From NCBI GenBank assembly GCA_902462635.1, contig CABQCN010000039.1:1-8330 (forward strand): a stretch of 8,330 bases of DNA, read 5' to 3'. Under the pieces are notes generated by a model that was not told the origin of the DNA, did no database searches, and saw only the letters and a list, made by a program, of their open reading frames with translations. The stretch is from an uncultured Oscillospiraceae bacterium. Lineage in GTDB: Bacteria; Bacillota; Clostridia; UBA1212; UBA1255. The position numbers and the translations under genes were made by a program. Of the stretch, positions 1 to 5,872 are shown one piece after another (the stretch's first letter is position 1; every line of letters starts with the position of its first letter).

Positions 1-29
1 AGAGGGTTCGATCCCCTTCGGGTCCACCA
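1..29 (+). tRNA. tRNA, 3' end only (T arm, acceptor strand and encoded CCA)
   Basis: The window opens inside a tRNA gene. Bases 2-6 pair with 14-18 around the loop TTCGATC to form a normal T arm. The 3' acceptor strand CGGGTCC, discriminator A and an encoded CCA follow at 19-29. The anticodon lies outside the window, so the isotype cannot be read. The implied 5' strand GGACCCG with discriminator A resembles elongator tRNA-Met or the tRNA-Ile with a CAU anticodon in Firmicutes, but that is a guess. A strong terminator begins three bases after the CCA, so this is the last or only tRNA of its transcript. Confidence 0.9.
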
Positions 30-31
30 AG

Positions 32-80
32 AAAATCACAACATTGAGGAGTTGAACTCCGGTGTTGTGATTTTTTGTTT
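32..80 (+). terminator. Intrinsic terminator of the tRNA transcript
   Basis: A perfect 12-bp stem (32-43 with 63-74) encloses an inner GGAGT/ACTCC stem (48-52 with 56-60). It is followed by a T-rich tail, TTTTTTGTTTTATTT. The A-tract on the 5' side makes it potentially bidirectional. It separates the tRNA from the regulator gene that follows. Confidence 0.9.
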
Positions 81-147
81 TATTTACGATATTTTATAAC
101 CTTTCCTTATTTGCAACTTATGTAAAGTTTATCATGATCATAGTGCG

Positions 148-153
148 TATAAT
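148..153 (+). promoter_or_regulatory. Probable -10 box for the AraC-family gene
   Basis: A perfect TATAAT sits 25 bases ahead of the GTG start, which predicts a leader of only about 20 nt. No good -35 is at the expected distance (AAGTTT at 125-130). The near-palindrome TATCATGATCATA (130-142) lies in the spacer and could be an operator, possibly for self-regulation. A weak -35 next to a possible operator would fit an activator-dependent promoter, but this is inference. Confidence 0.5.
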
Positions 154-178
154 AGGATTTAGAAGGAGGTGAAGACTT

Positions 179-1078
179 GTGTATGAGTGGAATTACGAAG
201 TTCAGAAGATGATTGATTTTATAGAGGAACATATACTGGAAAATCCAACGCTTGATAGCATATCCCAGGCTATGCATTATTCGAAGTTTTACTGCTCCCG
301 TCAATTTCGCCTTATAGCTGGCATGACAGTAAAGCGGTATATAGCCGGGAGACGCCTATACTTTGCCACGATAGAAGTTCGTGATACAAAAAAACCAATC
401 ATCGATATTGCTTTGGAATATGGGTATTCGTCACAGGGGGCCCTGACGAGGGCTTTCCAGTATACATATGGATGTACACCGGCTGTATACCGAAAACATC
501 CCGTTCCGATTCCGCTCCCTATACGAAAAGTTGTTCTGAATCCTTCTCACTATATTGTAAAAGGGGTTGTTAAAATGAGCGAAAGTACTTTAACCGATCC
601 GCAGATGTGGGTAGAGTATATTCCGGCACACAAATTTATTGGGTTATATGATCTGAATGCAAAAGGGTATTGGGATTTTGAAAAACGCCCTGATTTTGAT
701 GAAATTGAAGGTGTTTTGGAAAGCTTTGTACCATATCAGCATCCTGTTGTCTGGTCACACCATGCAGGTTGGTATTATCAGGATGGAACGAAAGGATATT
801 TCTACGGCACCGGAGTCCCGGCAGACTATACAGGGGATGCACCCTCAAAATTTGAAATACGGGATATTCCGGAAAGCTATTATTTGGTTTTCGGTCATCC
901 GAAATATGACTATCTCCGCGATAACGGTGAAGTGATGAGGCGCGTTGAGGATCTCGCATGGAATTTTGATCCCAGATCAATGGGGTTTGAATGGAACGAA
1001 ACACGATGTCAGGATTACCAAAGACATATGTGGCAAGACCGTGGTTATCAGGTTTTAAGACCAGTAAAAAAATACTGA
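179..1078 (+). CDS. AraC-family transcriptional regulator with GyrI-like effector-binding domain
   Basis: This is a 299-residue cytoplasmic DNA-binding regulator with the architecture of Rob: an N-terminal AraC DNA-binding domain and a C-terminal small-molecule-binding fold. Residues 8-106 carry two helix-turn-helix units. The second shows the family signature, with IIDIALEYGYSS at 74-85, then RAFQ, and GCTPAVYR at 98-105. Residues about 130-297 have the aromatic-rich look of a GyrI-like/SOUL-type domain, with VEYIPAHKFIGLYD at 145-158 and ending in WQDRGYQVLRPVKKY. Proteins of this type often sense drugs or hydrophobic ligands and control efflux or stress genes, but no efflux gene is adjacent here. 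The start is GTG at 179, chosen because AAGGAGGTGA (163-172) is well placed. The ATG at 183 is out of frame. The gene stands alone, between the tRNA terminator and the terminator at 1241. The target genes and ligand are unknown. Confidence 0.93.
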   Translation: MYEWNYEVQKMIDFIEEHILENPTLDSISQAMHYSKFYCSRQFRLIAGMTVKRYIAGRRLYFATIEVRDTKKPIIDIALEYGYSSQGALTRAFQYTYGCTPAVYRKHPVPIPLPIRKVVLNPSHYIVKGVVKMSESTLTDPQMWVEYIPAHKFIGLYDLNAKGYWDFEKRPDFDEIEGVLESFVPYQHPVVWSHHAGWYYQDGTKGYFYGTGVPADYTGDAPSKFEIRDIPESYYLVFGHPKYDYLRDNGEVMRRVEDLAWNFDPRSMGFEWNETRCQDYQRHMWQDRGYQVLRPVKKY

Positions 1079-1240
1079 TTTTATTCCTGTGTTTGAACCG
1101 CAGTTATGACCTGGTTTCGTGAAGTATGTTGCCAAAAACAAAACGGAGTTTAAGCTTTGGTAATTTTGTTCTTTTCGAGAGTTCAACTCCCCTCTCCAAA
1201 ATTCCGAAAATATCTTTTTCATGTAACTCTCACAAATGTC

Positions 1241-1276
1241 AAAAACCTGCCGTAATTGATTTTGCGGTAGGTTTTT
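1241..1276 (+). terminator. Hairpin terminator after the AraC-family gene, overlapped by the next promoter
   Basis: Bases 1241-1252 pair with 1265-1276 over 12 bp with one G-T wobble. The stem has an A5 5' flank and a T5 3' flank, and the loop is 12 bases. It lies 163 bases after the regulator's stop. Because both flanks are A/T tracts it may work in both directions. Its loop and 3' arm also contain the -35 and spacer of the next gene's promoter. Confidence 0.8.
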
Positions 1277-1284
1277 GTTATAAT
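1256..1284 (+). promoter_or_regulatory. Sigma-A-type promoter for the Cys-rich hypothetical gene
   Basis: TTGATT (1256-1261) and a perfect TATAAT (1279-1284) are separated by 17 bp. Transcription should begin near 1291, giving a leader of about 37 nt. The -35 lies in the loop of the upstream terminator hairpin. The same TTGATT-17-TATAAT pair appears at 4657-4685. Confidence 0.75.
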
Positions 1285-1327
1285 GATAAAATTATAGTGT
1301 TTTAGAGAATATATTGGAACTGGGTGA

Positions 1328-2443
1328 ATGAAAATGGCTAATACGCTTGAAACAAAAACGATTGATCAATTATATACAGCACTGCGCTCGTACAATAGCT
1401 ATATGTGCGAAATCCCTAATTCCTTTACAGTTCTCGATGAGCATTTACAGGGGCTTACACAATCGGCGTTTTGCAGCGCATTTCAATTTTTAGAAAACAA
1501 AGTGATCGATATCTATGACTTTTTGTATGACCATCCGGAGTCAATTGGATTGGTTAAACCGGATAAAAAAACCGGCGAGCTGCGACTACAGACATCGCAG
1601 CACATTAGTTGTGTAAAGAAATTGTTGTATACGATCGGCCGCTTTTCTGAAATCAAGAAAAATTCTCTGGTCGTTGAGATGGATTCGCTAATGAACGCGT
1701 ATATGACCTACTACACGAATTGTTCTGTGAAACTGTCGGATACAACAAATGAATATAGGAAAGACAAGCAAGACAAGTTCTTTATCTCCAAGCATATGAA
1801 ATTGGTATTTGAGTGCCTTGAACGTTTTGGCTTTTGTATCGATGGAATAGAAAAAGAAAACGTAACAGTTAATTTTCCCGAGTATCCCGCTGTTCTGAAA
1901 GTCTTAAAGGCATTTTCGGCGCTCAACATTTGCAGGGTAAGCTTCGGATTCGATTTTACAAAATTCAATTACCGTGTTTTCGCATATGGAGCCGACGAAA
2001 AGATACCACTCCGGGATTTATATAGTTTTAATATGCTGTCGGATGCGCATAAAGAATTTTTATCACGCTTTAATGAGGCTATGACAGCAATAGGTTCAAA
2101 TTACGGCGAGTGCGCAAGCGGTTGGTATTATGGAACACTGCCATGTCAATACATATATAAAAATAAAATCAGAATTATGCAGAATGCCGAGAATGGCTTA
2201 ATGCCATATGTTGTGGTGCGGTTTGGAAAAAAGGCGGATAAAGTGGTTGCGTTTATTGAATCTCTTCCAGAAGAATACAGAGGCAGCAACGGTAGATGTG
2301 TCGGTTGCAAAAAGGGCGAATGCGCCAACAGGGTTGTCGCAAATTCGACGAACAAAAGATATGTTTTGTGCAAGGTGGCATGGTGGAATTTCCCGCCGGT
2401 TATTGAGGCCATTCCCTATATCATAGCTGCATATCAAATCTAG
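1328..2443 (+). CDS. Hypothetical protein with C-terminal Cys cluster
   Basis: I do not recognise this 371-residue protein. It has no signal peptide and no clear membrane segment, so it is probably cytoplasmic. It is unusually rich in cysteine (13 residues). Four lie near the C-terminus in the order C324-x2-C327-x4-C332-x15-C348, within RCVGCKKGECANR and YVLC, followed by the aromatic patch VAWWNFPP. That spacing suggests a zinc or other metal site. From memory, uncharacterised clostridial proteins share the layout of a CxxC-containing segment followed by a Y-x-L-C strand and an aromatic tail, but I cannot confirm homology. Residues 45-130 look helical. The start is uncertain: ATG at 1328 and ATG at 1334 are in frame, and the weak GGGTG at 1322-1326 fits 1334 better. 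The gene has its own promoter and is followed by a strong terminator, so it is monocistronic. Confidence 0.85.
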   Translation: MKMANTLETKTIDQLYTALRSYNSYMCEIPNSFTVLDEHLQGLTQSAFCSAFQFLENKVIDIYDFLYDHPESIGLVKPDKKTGELRLQTSQHISCVKKLLYTIGRFSEIKKNSLVVEMDSLMNAYMTYYTNCSVKLSDTTNEYRKDKQDKFFISKHMKLVFECLERFGFCIDGIEKENVTVNFPEYPAVLKVLKAFSALNICRVSFGFDFTKFNYRVFAYGADEKIPLRDLYSFNMLSDAHKEFLSRFNEAMTAIGSNYGECASGWYYGTLPCQYIYKNKIRIMQNAENGLMPYVVVRFGKKADKVVAFIESLPEEYRGSNGRCVGCKKGECANRVVANSTNKRYVLCKVAWWNFPPVIEAIPYIIAAYQI

Positions 2444-2522
2444 AGCTAAGTATTACCACCGCGTCACCGCGAAGCCGCCGACAAAGTAATGAAATTTTGT
2501 TTTTGGTCTGGAATGGTCTACC

Positions 2523-2552
2523 AAAAAGCAAGTCGAAAGGCTTGCTTTTTTT
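2523..2552 (+). terminator. Terminator with a GAAA tetraloop
   Basis: A 12-bp stem (2523-2534 with 2539-2550, one T-G wobble) is capped by GAAA and ends in a T7 run. The A5 on the 5' side makes it suitable for the minus strand too, so it can end the plus-strand Cys-rich gene and also catch read-through from the minus-strand hydrolase gene. Confidence 0.9.
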
Positions 2553-2668
2553 AATGAATTTTGTCCTTCGGGCGAGGGAAACGGCTTACGCCAGGAACGA
2601 TTTGCACCGCAAATGTCAAATACGCTGCGGCCTATGGGGAAAATTTTATAATCCGTAAGGTTTATCTC

Positions 2669-2686
2669 ATATTGCAATAGCAATAT
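2669..2686. repeat. Short perfect inverted repeat
   Basis: ATATTGC (2669-2675) and GCAATAT (2680-2686) form a 7-bp stem with a four-base loop AATA. It lies 86 bases beyond the stop of the minus-strand hydrolase gene. There is no U tract, so it is not a typical terminator. It could protect the 3' end of that transcript or be a protein-binding site. Confidence 0.5.
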
Positions 2687-2771
2687 TTCATTATGTCCAT
2701 CCTCAAAACATTAACGAAAAGTCTACACGGCTCTTTTTACTTACGGAAAAATGATTTACGGAATGATAATT

Positions 2772-4544
2772 TTACGAAGCATAATACGAAATCTCGATAG
2801 GGATCACACTCTTAACAGACGTATATCCGCCGTCTCCAAACAGGACCAGCTTGTAATTGCCTACAGGCGTATCACGGATTGTGCCCGTATCGACGTCCAG
2901 ATAGTTGGCGTGCAGATAGACCGTTCCATTTTTGGGTATTTTGTCCCAATATGCTCCATTCATTCCCCACTGATTGCCGGTCGCCGTATATACCCACATC
3001 CCGGTTGTGCAGGAATTATAATTGGTAACATTTTCGGGATACAGGCCGATCCATGCATCCTTGTCTGTTACCCCGGAAAAATCGATCCGTATTTCGTCTC
3101 CGATCCCGTACTTGAGAACGTTGCCGGTGCTGATTTTATAATTCCCGTAATTCACGGCGGTGTATTTCGTCATTACGTCAATATGTTGATACGTTGCGGC
3201 AATGCGCTTGACCGACGCCTGATTGTAATTATCGCCGATGAACAAGACGACTTGATACGCTGTCGGATTGGAAATGTTGGCAGACGATATGTCAAAACGG
3301 ATGTGTGCAACGTACTGCAGATCGCCGTAATTTTGGCGGGATGTGAATTCCTTTGAGGCATAATGCCAGGCGATAGACGGACTTGAAATAGAACCGGTGG
3401 TCCCGTTTGGATACAAGCCCACCCACGCATCTTCTTCCACGTAACCATTGACTGTTACATCTACCCAGTTGTTCGCGTATACGACTTTGCTGATTTGCGG
3501 ATTCGCGACCTGAAACGTCAGCGAATCAAGGATTTGTCCGTTGTCGTCGTCAGAATACAGCATAATTTTGTAAGTTCCCACCGGCAGAACTTGTGGACTG
3601 CTTGTTTTATAGGTTTTAGCATCCAAATATACCGTTTCAGTGGCGGAAGGGACTTTTTCCGGACGATCGTGCGTCCCGCTGCCGACATAACACCAATTGC
3701 TTAGCGCATTGTAACCCGGCGCCGGGAACGCCATAGAATAGATTGCGACGTATGCGTCGGAATAGACGGAGCTGTTCAAGCCTTTCACCGTCACCTGAAT
3801 CGGCTCTCCGGGATTATACGTACTCTTATTGAGCTGCAGCTTACCGGCACTTGATTTATGATACAGGTCGGTATATGTATAATTGATAAAGGGGAGTTTC
3901 CCGTGTTTGGTCCATCTTCTAGCAGGCTCTGATTTGTCGGGTTCAGGCTCATTCTCCAACACAATCCTTGTAATCTGCACCCCGCTGTTCCAATCAGCCG
4001 TGCATTCCACTGCATAGCCGCCGCCGATGTAGATCCCGCAATGGCCGCTTTTATATAAAAATTCGCCGGGTAATATACTGTCATAGGAAGCAAATCGGGT
4101 AAATTGGGTATCATGATCATACTGCTCGCATAAATCCCAAAGGCCTGATTCATTCTTTTCTTCATTTCCGTTGTACACATAATAATCGCCCTCCCATGCC
4201 CAAAGGAAAAGCGCTTTCACCATGCCGGAGCAGTCAAACGCATAATAGTTATACGGCACCCGCAGTTTATTCCTAGCCGCTCTGTATTGATTACCCTCAG
4301 TATAATTGATAGTCTTATTGATCAAATCGTTCGTCAGTTTTTGTCCTACCGTTCCGTTGACATACACGGTATTGTATTTTGTGGCAAGATCGACTAACTT
4401 CTGCACCGCTGCCACGTTATTCATGCGTTTTGTCGTGAAATCAGCCGGAGGGTAATCGTCGTTAGCGAATGAAACGACGGGAGGGAAGGAACAGCACAGT
4501 AAAACAACGGCTATGCAGAGCGCATATAACTTTTTTAATTTCAT
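2772..4544 (-). CDS. Secreted NlpC/P60-type peptidoglycan hydrolase with three Ig-like domains
   Basis: This 590-residue exported protein probably cleaves peptidoglycan stem peptides. Residues 1-27 are a signal peptide (KLKK, hydrophobic core, cut near VSFA/ND). Residues about 45-222 form an NlpC/P60 cysteine-peptidase domain. C105 in FDCSG is the nucleophile, H168 in GHCGIYIGG the base, and E180 in AVECT occupies the third polar position. The flanking motifs TVYVNGTVGQ and RRWTKHGKLPFI match, from memory, endolysin-like NlpC/P60 proteins of gut Firmicutes and their phages. Three beta-sandwich Ig-like repeats follow (about 235-347, 350-450 and 463-588). They carry the recurring pattern 'DAW(V/I)GLYP ... 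VGxYKxxLF' and probably bind a wall or carbohydrate ligand. There is no LPXTG, transmembrane anchor or SLH domain, so release or non-covalent retention is expected. The ATG has AAAGGAGAG 7 bases upstream. It is divergent from the surface protein at 4717, with overlapping predicted promoters. Confidence 0.92.
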   Translation of the reverse strand: MKLKKLYALCIAVVLLCCSFPPVVSFANDDYPPADFTTKRMNNVAAVQKLVDLATKYNTVYVNGTVGQKLTNDLINKTINYTEGNQYRAARNKLRVPYNYYAFDCSGMVKALFLWAWEGDYYVYNGNEEKNESGLWDLCEQYDHDTQFTRFASYDSILPGEFLYKSGHCGIYIGGGYAVECTADWNSGVQITRIVLENEPEPDKSEPARRWTKHGKLPFINYTYTDLYHKSSAGKLQLNKSTYNPGEPIQVTVKGLNSSVYSDAYVAIYSMAFPAPGYNALSNWCYVGSGTHDRPEKVPSATETVYLDAKTYKTSSPQVLPVGTYKIMLYSDDDNGQILDSLTFQVANPQISKVVYANNWVDVTVNGYVEEDAWVGLYPNGTTGSISSPSIAWHYASKEFTSRQNYGDLQYVAHIRFDISSANISNPTAYQVVLFIGDNYNQASVKRIAATYQHIDVMTKYTAVNYGNYKISTGNVLKYGIGDEIRIDFSGVTDKDAWIGLYPENVTNYNSCTTGMWVYTATGNQWGMNGAYWDKIPKNGTVYLHANYLDVDTGTIRDTPVGNYKLVLFGDGGYTSVKSVIPIEISYYAS

Positions 4545-4656
4545 TTTTCTACTCTCCTTTATGTTTTTGTTGATCTGCTTCGATACGCACGGAAAAAAAT
4601 TTTTTGTAGTGGAGACGCCGCACCTTTCTGCAACGCCAAATTTCGTTAAACTATAT

Positions 4657-4685
4657 TTGATTTATGTTCACTAATAGTATATAAT
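4657..4685 (+). promoter_or_regulatory. Sigma-A-type promoter for the membrane-anchored surface protein
   Basis: TTGATT (4657-4662) and TATAAT (4680-4685) are separated by 17 bp, the same boxes and spacing as the promoter at 1256-1284. The start of transcription is expected near 4692, giving a leader of about 25 nt. An A7T6 tract (4593-4605) lies further upstream and should bend the DNA. Confidence 0.75.
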
Positions 4686-4704
4686 ATATATACAAAATTA
4701 GCAA
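4676..4704 (-). promoter_or_regulatory. Possible promoter for the secreted hydrolase, overlapping the divergent promoter
   Basis: Read on the minus strand, TTGCTA (4704-4699) and TATACT (4681-4676) are 17 bp apart. Transcription would start near 4669 and leave a 5' leader of about 125 nt before the ATG at 4544. The -10 shares bases 4680-4681 with the -10 of the plus-strand gene. The tract is very AT-rich, so a chance match is possible. Confidence 0.45.
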
Positions 4705-4716
4705 GTGGAGGAACTC

Positions 4717-5679
4717 ATGAAAAAGTTATTGATTTTGATAGTGCTTTGCCTTATCCTTCCGGCGCTTCCGGTAAGTGCGTCCGGATTAAGAGAAAACGAG
4801 GTCATAAATATTGCCGTTATTGTAAACAGAGATAATTCTATAGAAATTATCACATCTACAACAGAACAACAATTTATTGGAAAATGTAGAATTCGAATTT
4901 ATGCAGACGGCGATATCCCGGGAGAAGTTCTTTCGATCTATGAATTTGGTATTCCTTCAGGAAATACAGACCATACAACTTGGTATGATGCGGGAGAGCA
5001 GCTGAAGCCCGGCAGGTATTTTGCAGTTGTAGGAAGTGAATTTTCGGCCGACGTTGGCGTACCCCGCGCTTACTTTACCATCCCGGCGATAGAGCAGTGG
5101 TGGACGCCGCAGCCGACAGCCACGCCTGCGCCGACGCCGCCGATCGAAGGCCCGGCTTTTATCAATCTTGCCGCCATTGTAGACCCAGATACCAACGAAG
5201 TAACCATTAAATCGTATACCTCGGTTGAATTTGATGATTCGGTTGAATTCAATGATTTTGAAGCCGTTTGGTCTATCTATGCCGAGGGCGACAAAGACTC
5301 GATTTACAGTCACTATCCTCGATCCAGCAAGGAAGAAACAATCCTTTCGTTACCTAAAGAAAAAAAGAACTACTACATTGACGGGGACGGTAAATTAATA
5401 CCGGGAAGATATTATGCAGTGATGAAAATCAGCATGAAGGACGGAACTGTTTTGTCCTCCGATCCCGCTTACTTCACAATACCGGGAACGTATCTATCGT
5501 TTCGGACAGCAAAGCCGGCTGCCCAAAAGACCCCAACGCCCGCCACCAGCGTGACACCCGTTCCGACGTCTTCGCCGTCGGGCGGCAATGCCGTACATAT
5601 CGCCGCTTCTATTATTTTAGGCGCCGTCATTTGCGCTCAATTTGCAGTCATTCTTTATTTGATCAAAAAGAAAAAATAA
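4717..5679 (+). CDS. Membrane-anchored surface protein with two Ig-like repeats
   Basis: This 320-residue protein is displayed outside the cell. Residues 1-22 are a signal peptide (MKKLL, hydrophobic core, cut near VSAS). Residues 26-124 and 146-257 are two copies of one beta-rich domain. Both begin with (V/F)IN(I/L)A(V/A)IV, contain IYA(D/E)GD, and end in 'PGRY(F/Y)AV ... AYFTIP'. A Pro/Thr linker (TPQPTATPAPTPP, 130-142) joins them, and a second such stretch (272-288) leads to one C-terminal membrane helix (about 293-316) with a KKKK stop-transfer tail. No catalytic motif is visible, so a binding, adhesin or scaffold role is inferred. The ATG at 4717 is preferred over an in-frame GTG at 4705, which overlaps the ribosome binding site GGAGG (4707-4711). 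The gene is divergent from the secreted hydrolase, which also ends in Ig-like domains. No terminator is seen after it, so read-through into the next gene is possible. Confidence 0.87.
   Translation: MKKLLILIVLCLILPALPVSASGLRENEVINIAVIVNRDNSIEIITSTTEQQFIGKCRIRIYADGDIPGEVLSIYEFGIPSGNTDHTTWYDAGEQLKPGRYFAVVGSEFSADVGVPRAYFTIPAIEQWWTPQPTATPAPTPPIEGPAFINLAAIVDPDTNEVTIKSYTSVEFDDSVEFNDFEAVWSIYAEGDKDSIYSHYPRSSKEETILSLPKEKKNYYIDGDGKLIPGRYYAVMKISMKDGTVLSSDPAYFTIPGTYLSFRTAKPAAQKTPTPATSVTPVPTSSPSGGNAVHIAASIILGAVICAQFAVILYLIKKKK
5221..5256 (+). repeat. In-frame tandem duplication of 18 bp
   Basis: Two adjacent 18-base copies (5221-5238 and 5239-5256) differ at two positions. They encode SVEFDD and SVEFND inside the second Ig-like repeat of the surface protein. 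The matching place in the first repeat has no such insert, so this looks like a recent slippage or duplication event that lengthened an acidic loop. Confidence 0.8.
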
Positions 5680-5683
5680 GCTG

Positions 5684-5711
5684 CTGATTTTTTAGTAAGA
5701 AGTGTTATAAT
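5684..5711 (+). promoter_or_regulatory. Probable promoter for the predicted nuclease gene
   Basis: CTGATT (5684-5689), a 16-bp spacer and a perfect TATAAT (5706-5711) lie immediately after the stop of the surface-protein gene. Transcription would begin near 5718, so the nuclease mRNA would carry a leader of about 155 nt. Confidence 0.6.
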
Positions 5712-5717
5712 TTGTAT

Positions 5718-5872
5718 AAGGTTATAAGGACTGTTAACCGAAAGAAAATATCCACAAATTCGGCGTTCGTTTTGCGGCGTCACACGTTCGGAAAGCAGTT
5801 CGGATAAGCCGGGTAAAAGGGACAAGCGCGTGTGGAAAGCCTTTATAAAATAAATGGCATCGGAGAAAGAAA
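5718..5872 (+). promoter_or_regulatory. Long 5' leader of unknown function ahead of the nuclease gene
   Basis: This stretch has no confident gene but shows pairing potential. GGTTA (5720-5724) pairs with TAACC (5735-5739). The segment CGTGTGG (5829-5835) could pair either with CCACA (5752-5756) or with CACACG (5781-5786), which gives two mutually exclusive folds. GTTCGGA occurs twice (5786-5792 and 5799-5805), and so does GGAAAGC (5790-5796 and 5834-5840). It matches no riboswitch class I know. A 14-codon ORF (GTG 5832, TGA 5874-5876) has a weak AGGGA nearby and overlaps the nuclease start as ATGA, so it could be a leader peptide, but support is thin. Confidence 0.4.

Larger units (their letters stand above)
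2444..2771. other. Gene-free region, possibly a dispersed intergenic repeat
   Basis: This 328-base gap lies between two convergent genes and holds no credible gene. Its left half is GC-richer and rich in small inverted repeats: CACCGCGT twice in tandem (2457-2471, sharing one base), TTTTTGGT/ACCAAAAA (2500-2507 with 2520-2527), GGC/GCC (2583-2592) and ATTTGC/GCAAAT (2600-2614). The minus strand is open for 76 codons from a TTG with no ribosome binding site. Its conceptual ending, FVGGFAVTRW, reminds me of spurious ORFs predicted from repeated intergenic sequence in gut Firmicutes. That would make 2444-2660 a repeat copy, but this rests on memory. The right end is AT-rich and holds a 7-bp hairpin at 2669-2686. 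Confidence 0.5.

Noticed and set aside
130..142. TATCATGATCATA, found again at 4109-4121
   Set aside because: A repeated 13-mer is expected about once by chance in a window of this size. The second copy is inside a coding region, so it is not evidence of a regulon.
1176..1198. A tRNA/tmRNA-like 3' end (GAGAGTTCAACTCCCCTCTCCA), possibly an attachment-site remnant
   Set aside because: When set out as a T arm, two of the five stem pairs fail. No acceptor partner or integrase is visible, so the likeness is probably limited to the TTCAA motif.
2453..2683. A 76-codon minus-strand open frame
   Set aside because: It begins with TTG, has no ribosome binding site and reads through a perfect terminator hairpin. 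It is better explained as a by-product of a non-coding repeat.
2741..2776. Three TTACG elements spaced 15 and 16 bases apart
   Set aside because: The shared core is only five bases, the sequence is AT-rich, and the last copy includes the hydrolase stop codon. It is too short to call a repeat array or operator.
2751..3356. A 201-codon open frame on the plus strand
   Set aside because: It is antisense to the C-terminal Ig-like domains of the secreted hydrolase. Its Ile/Gly-rich sequence shows no domain.
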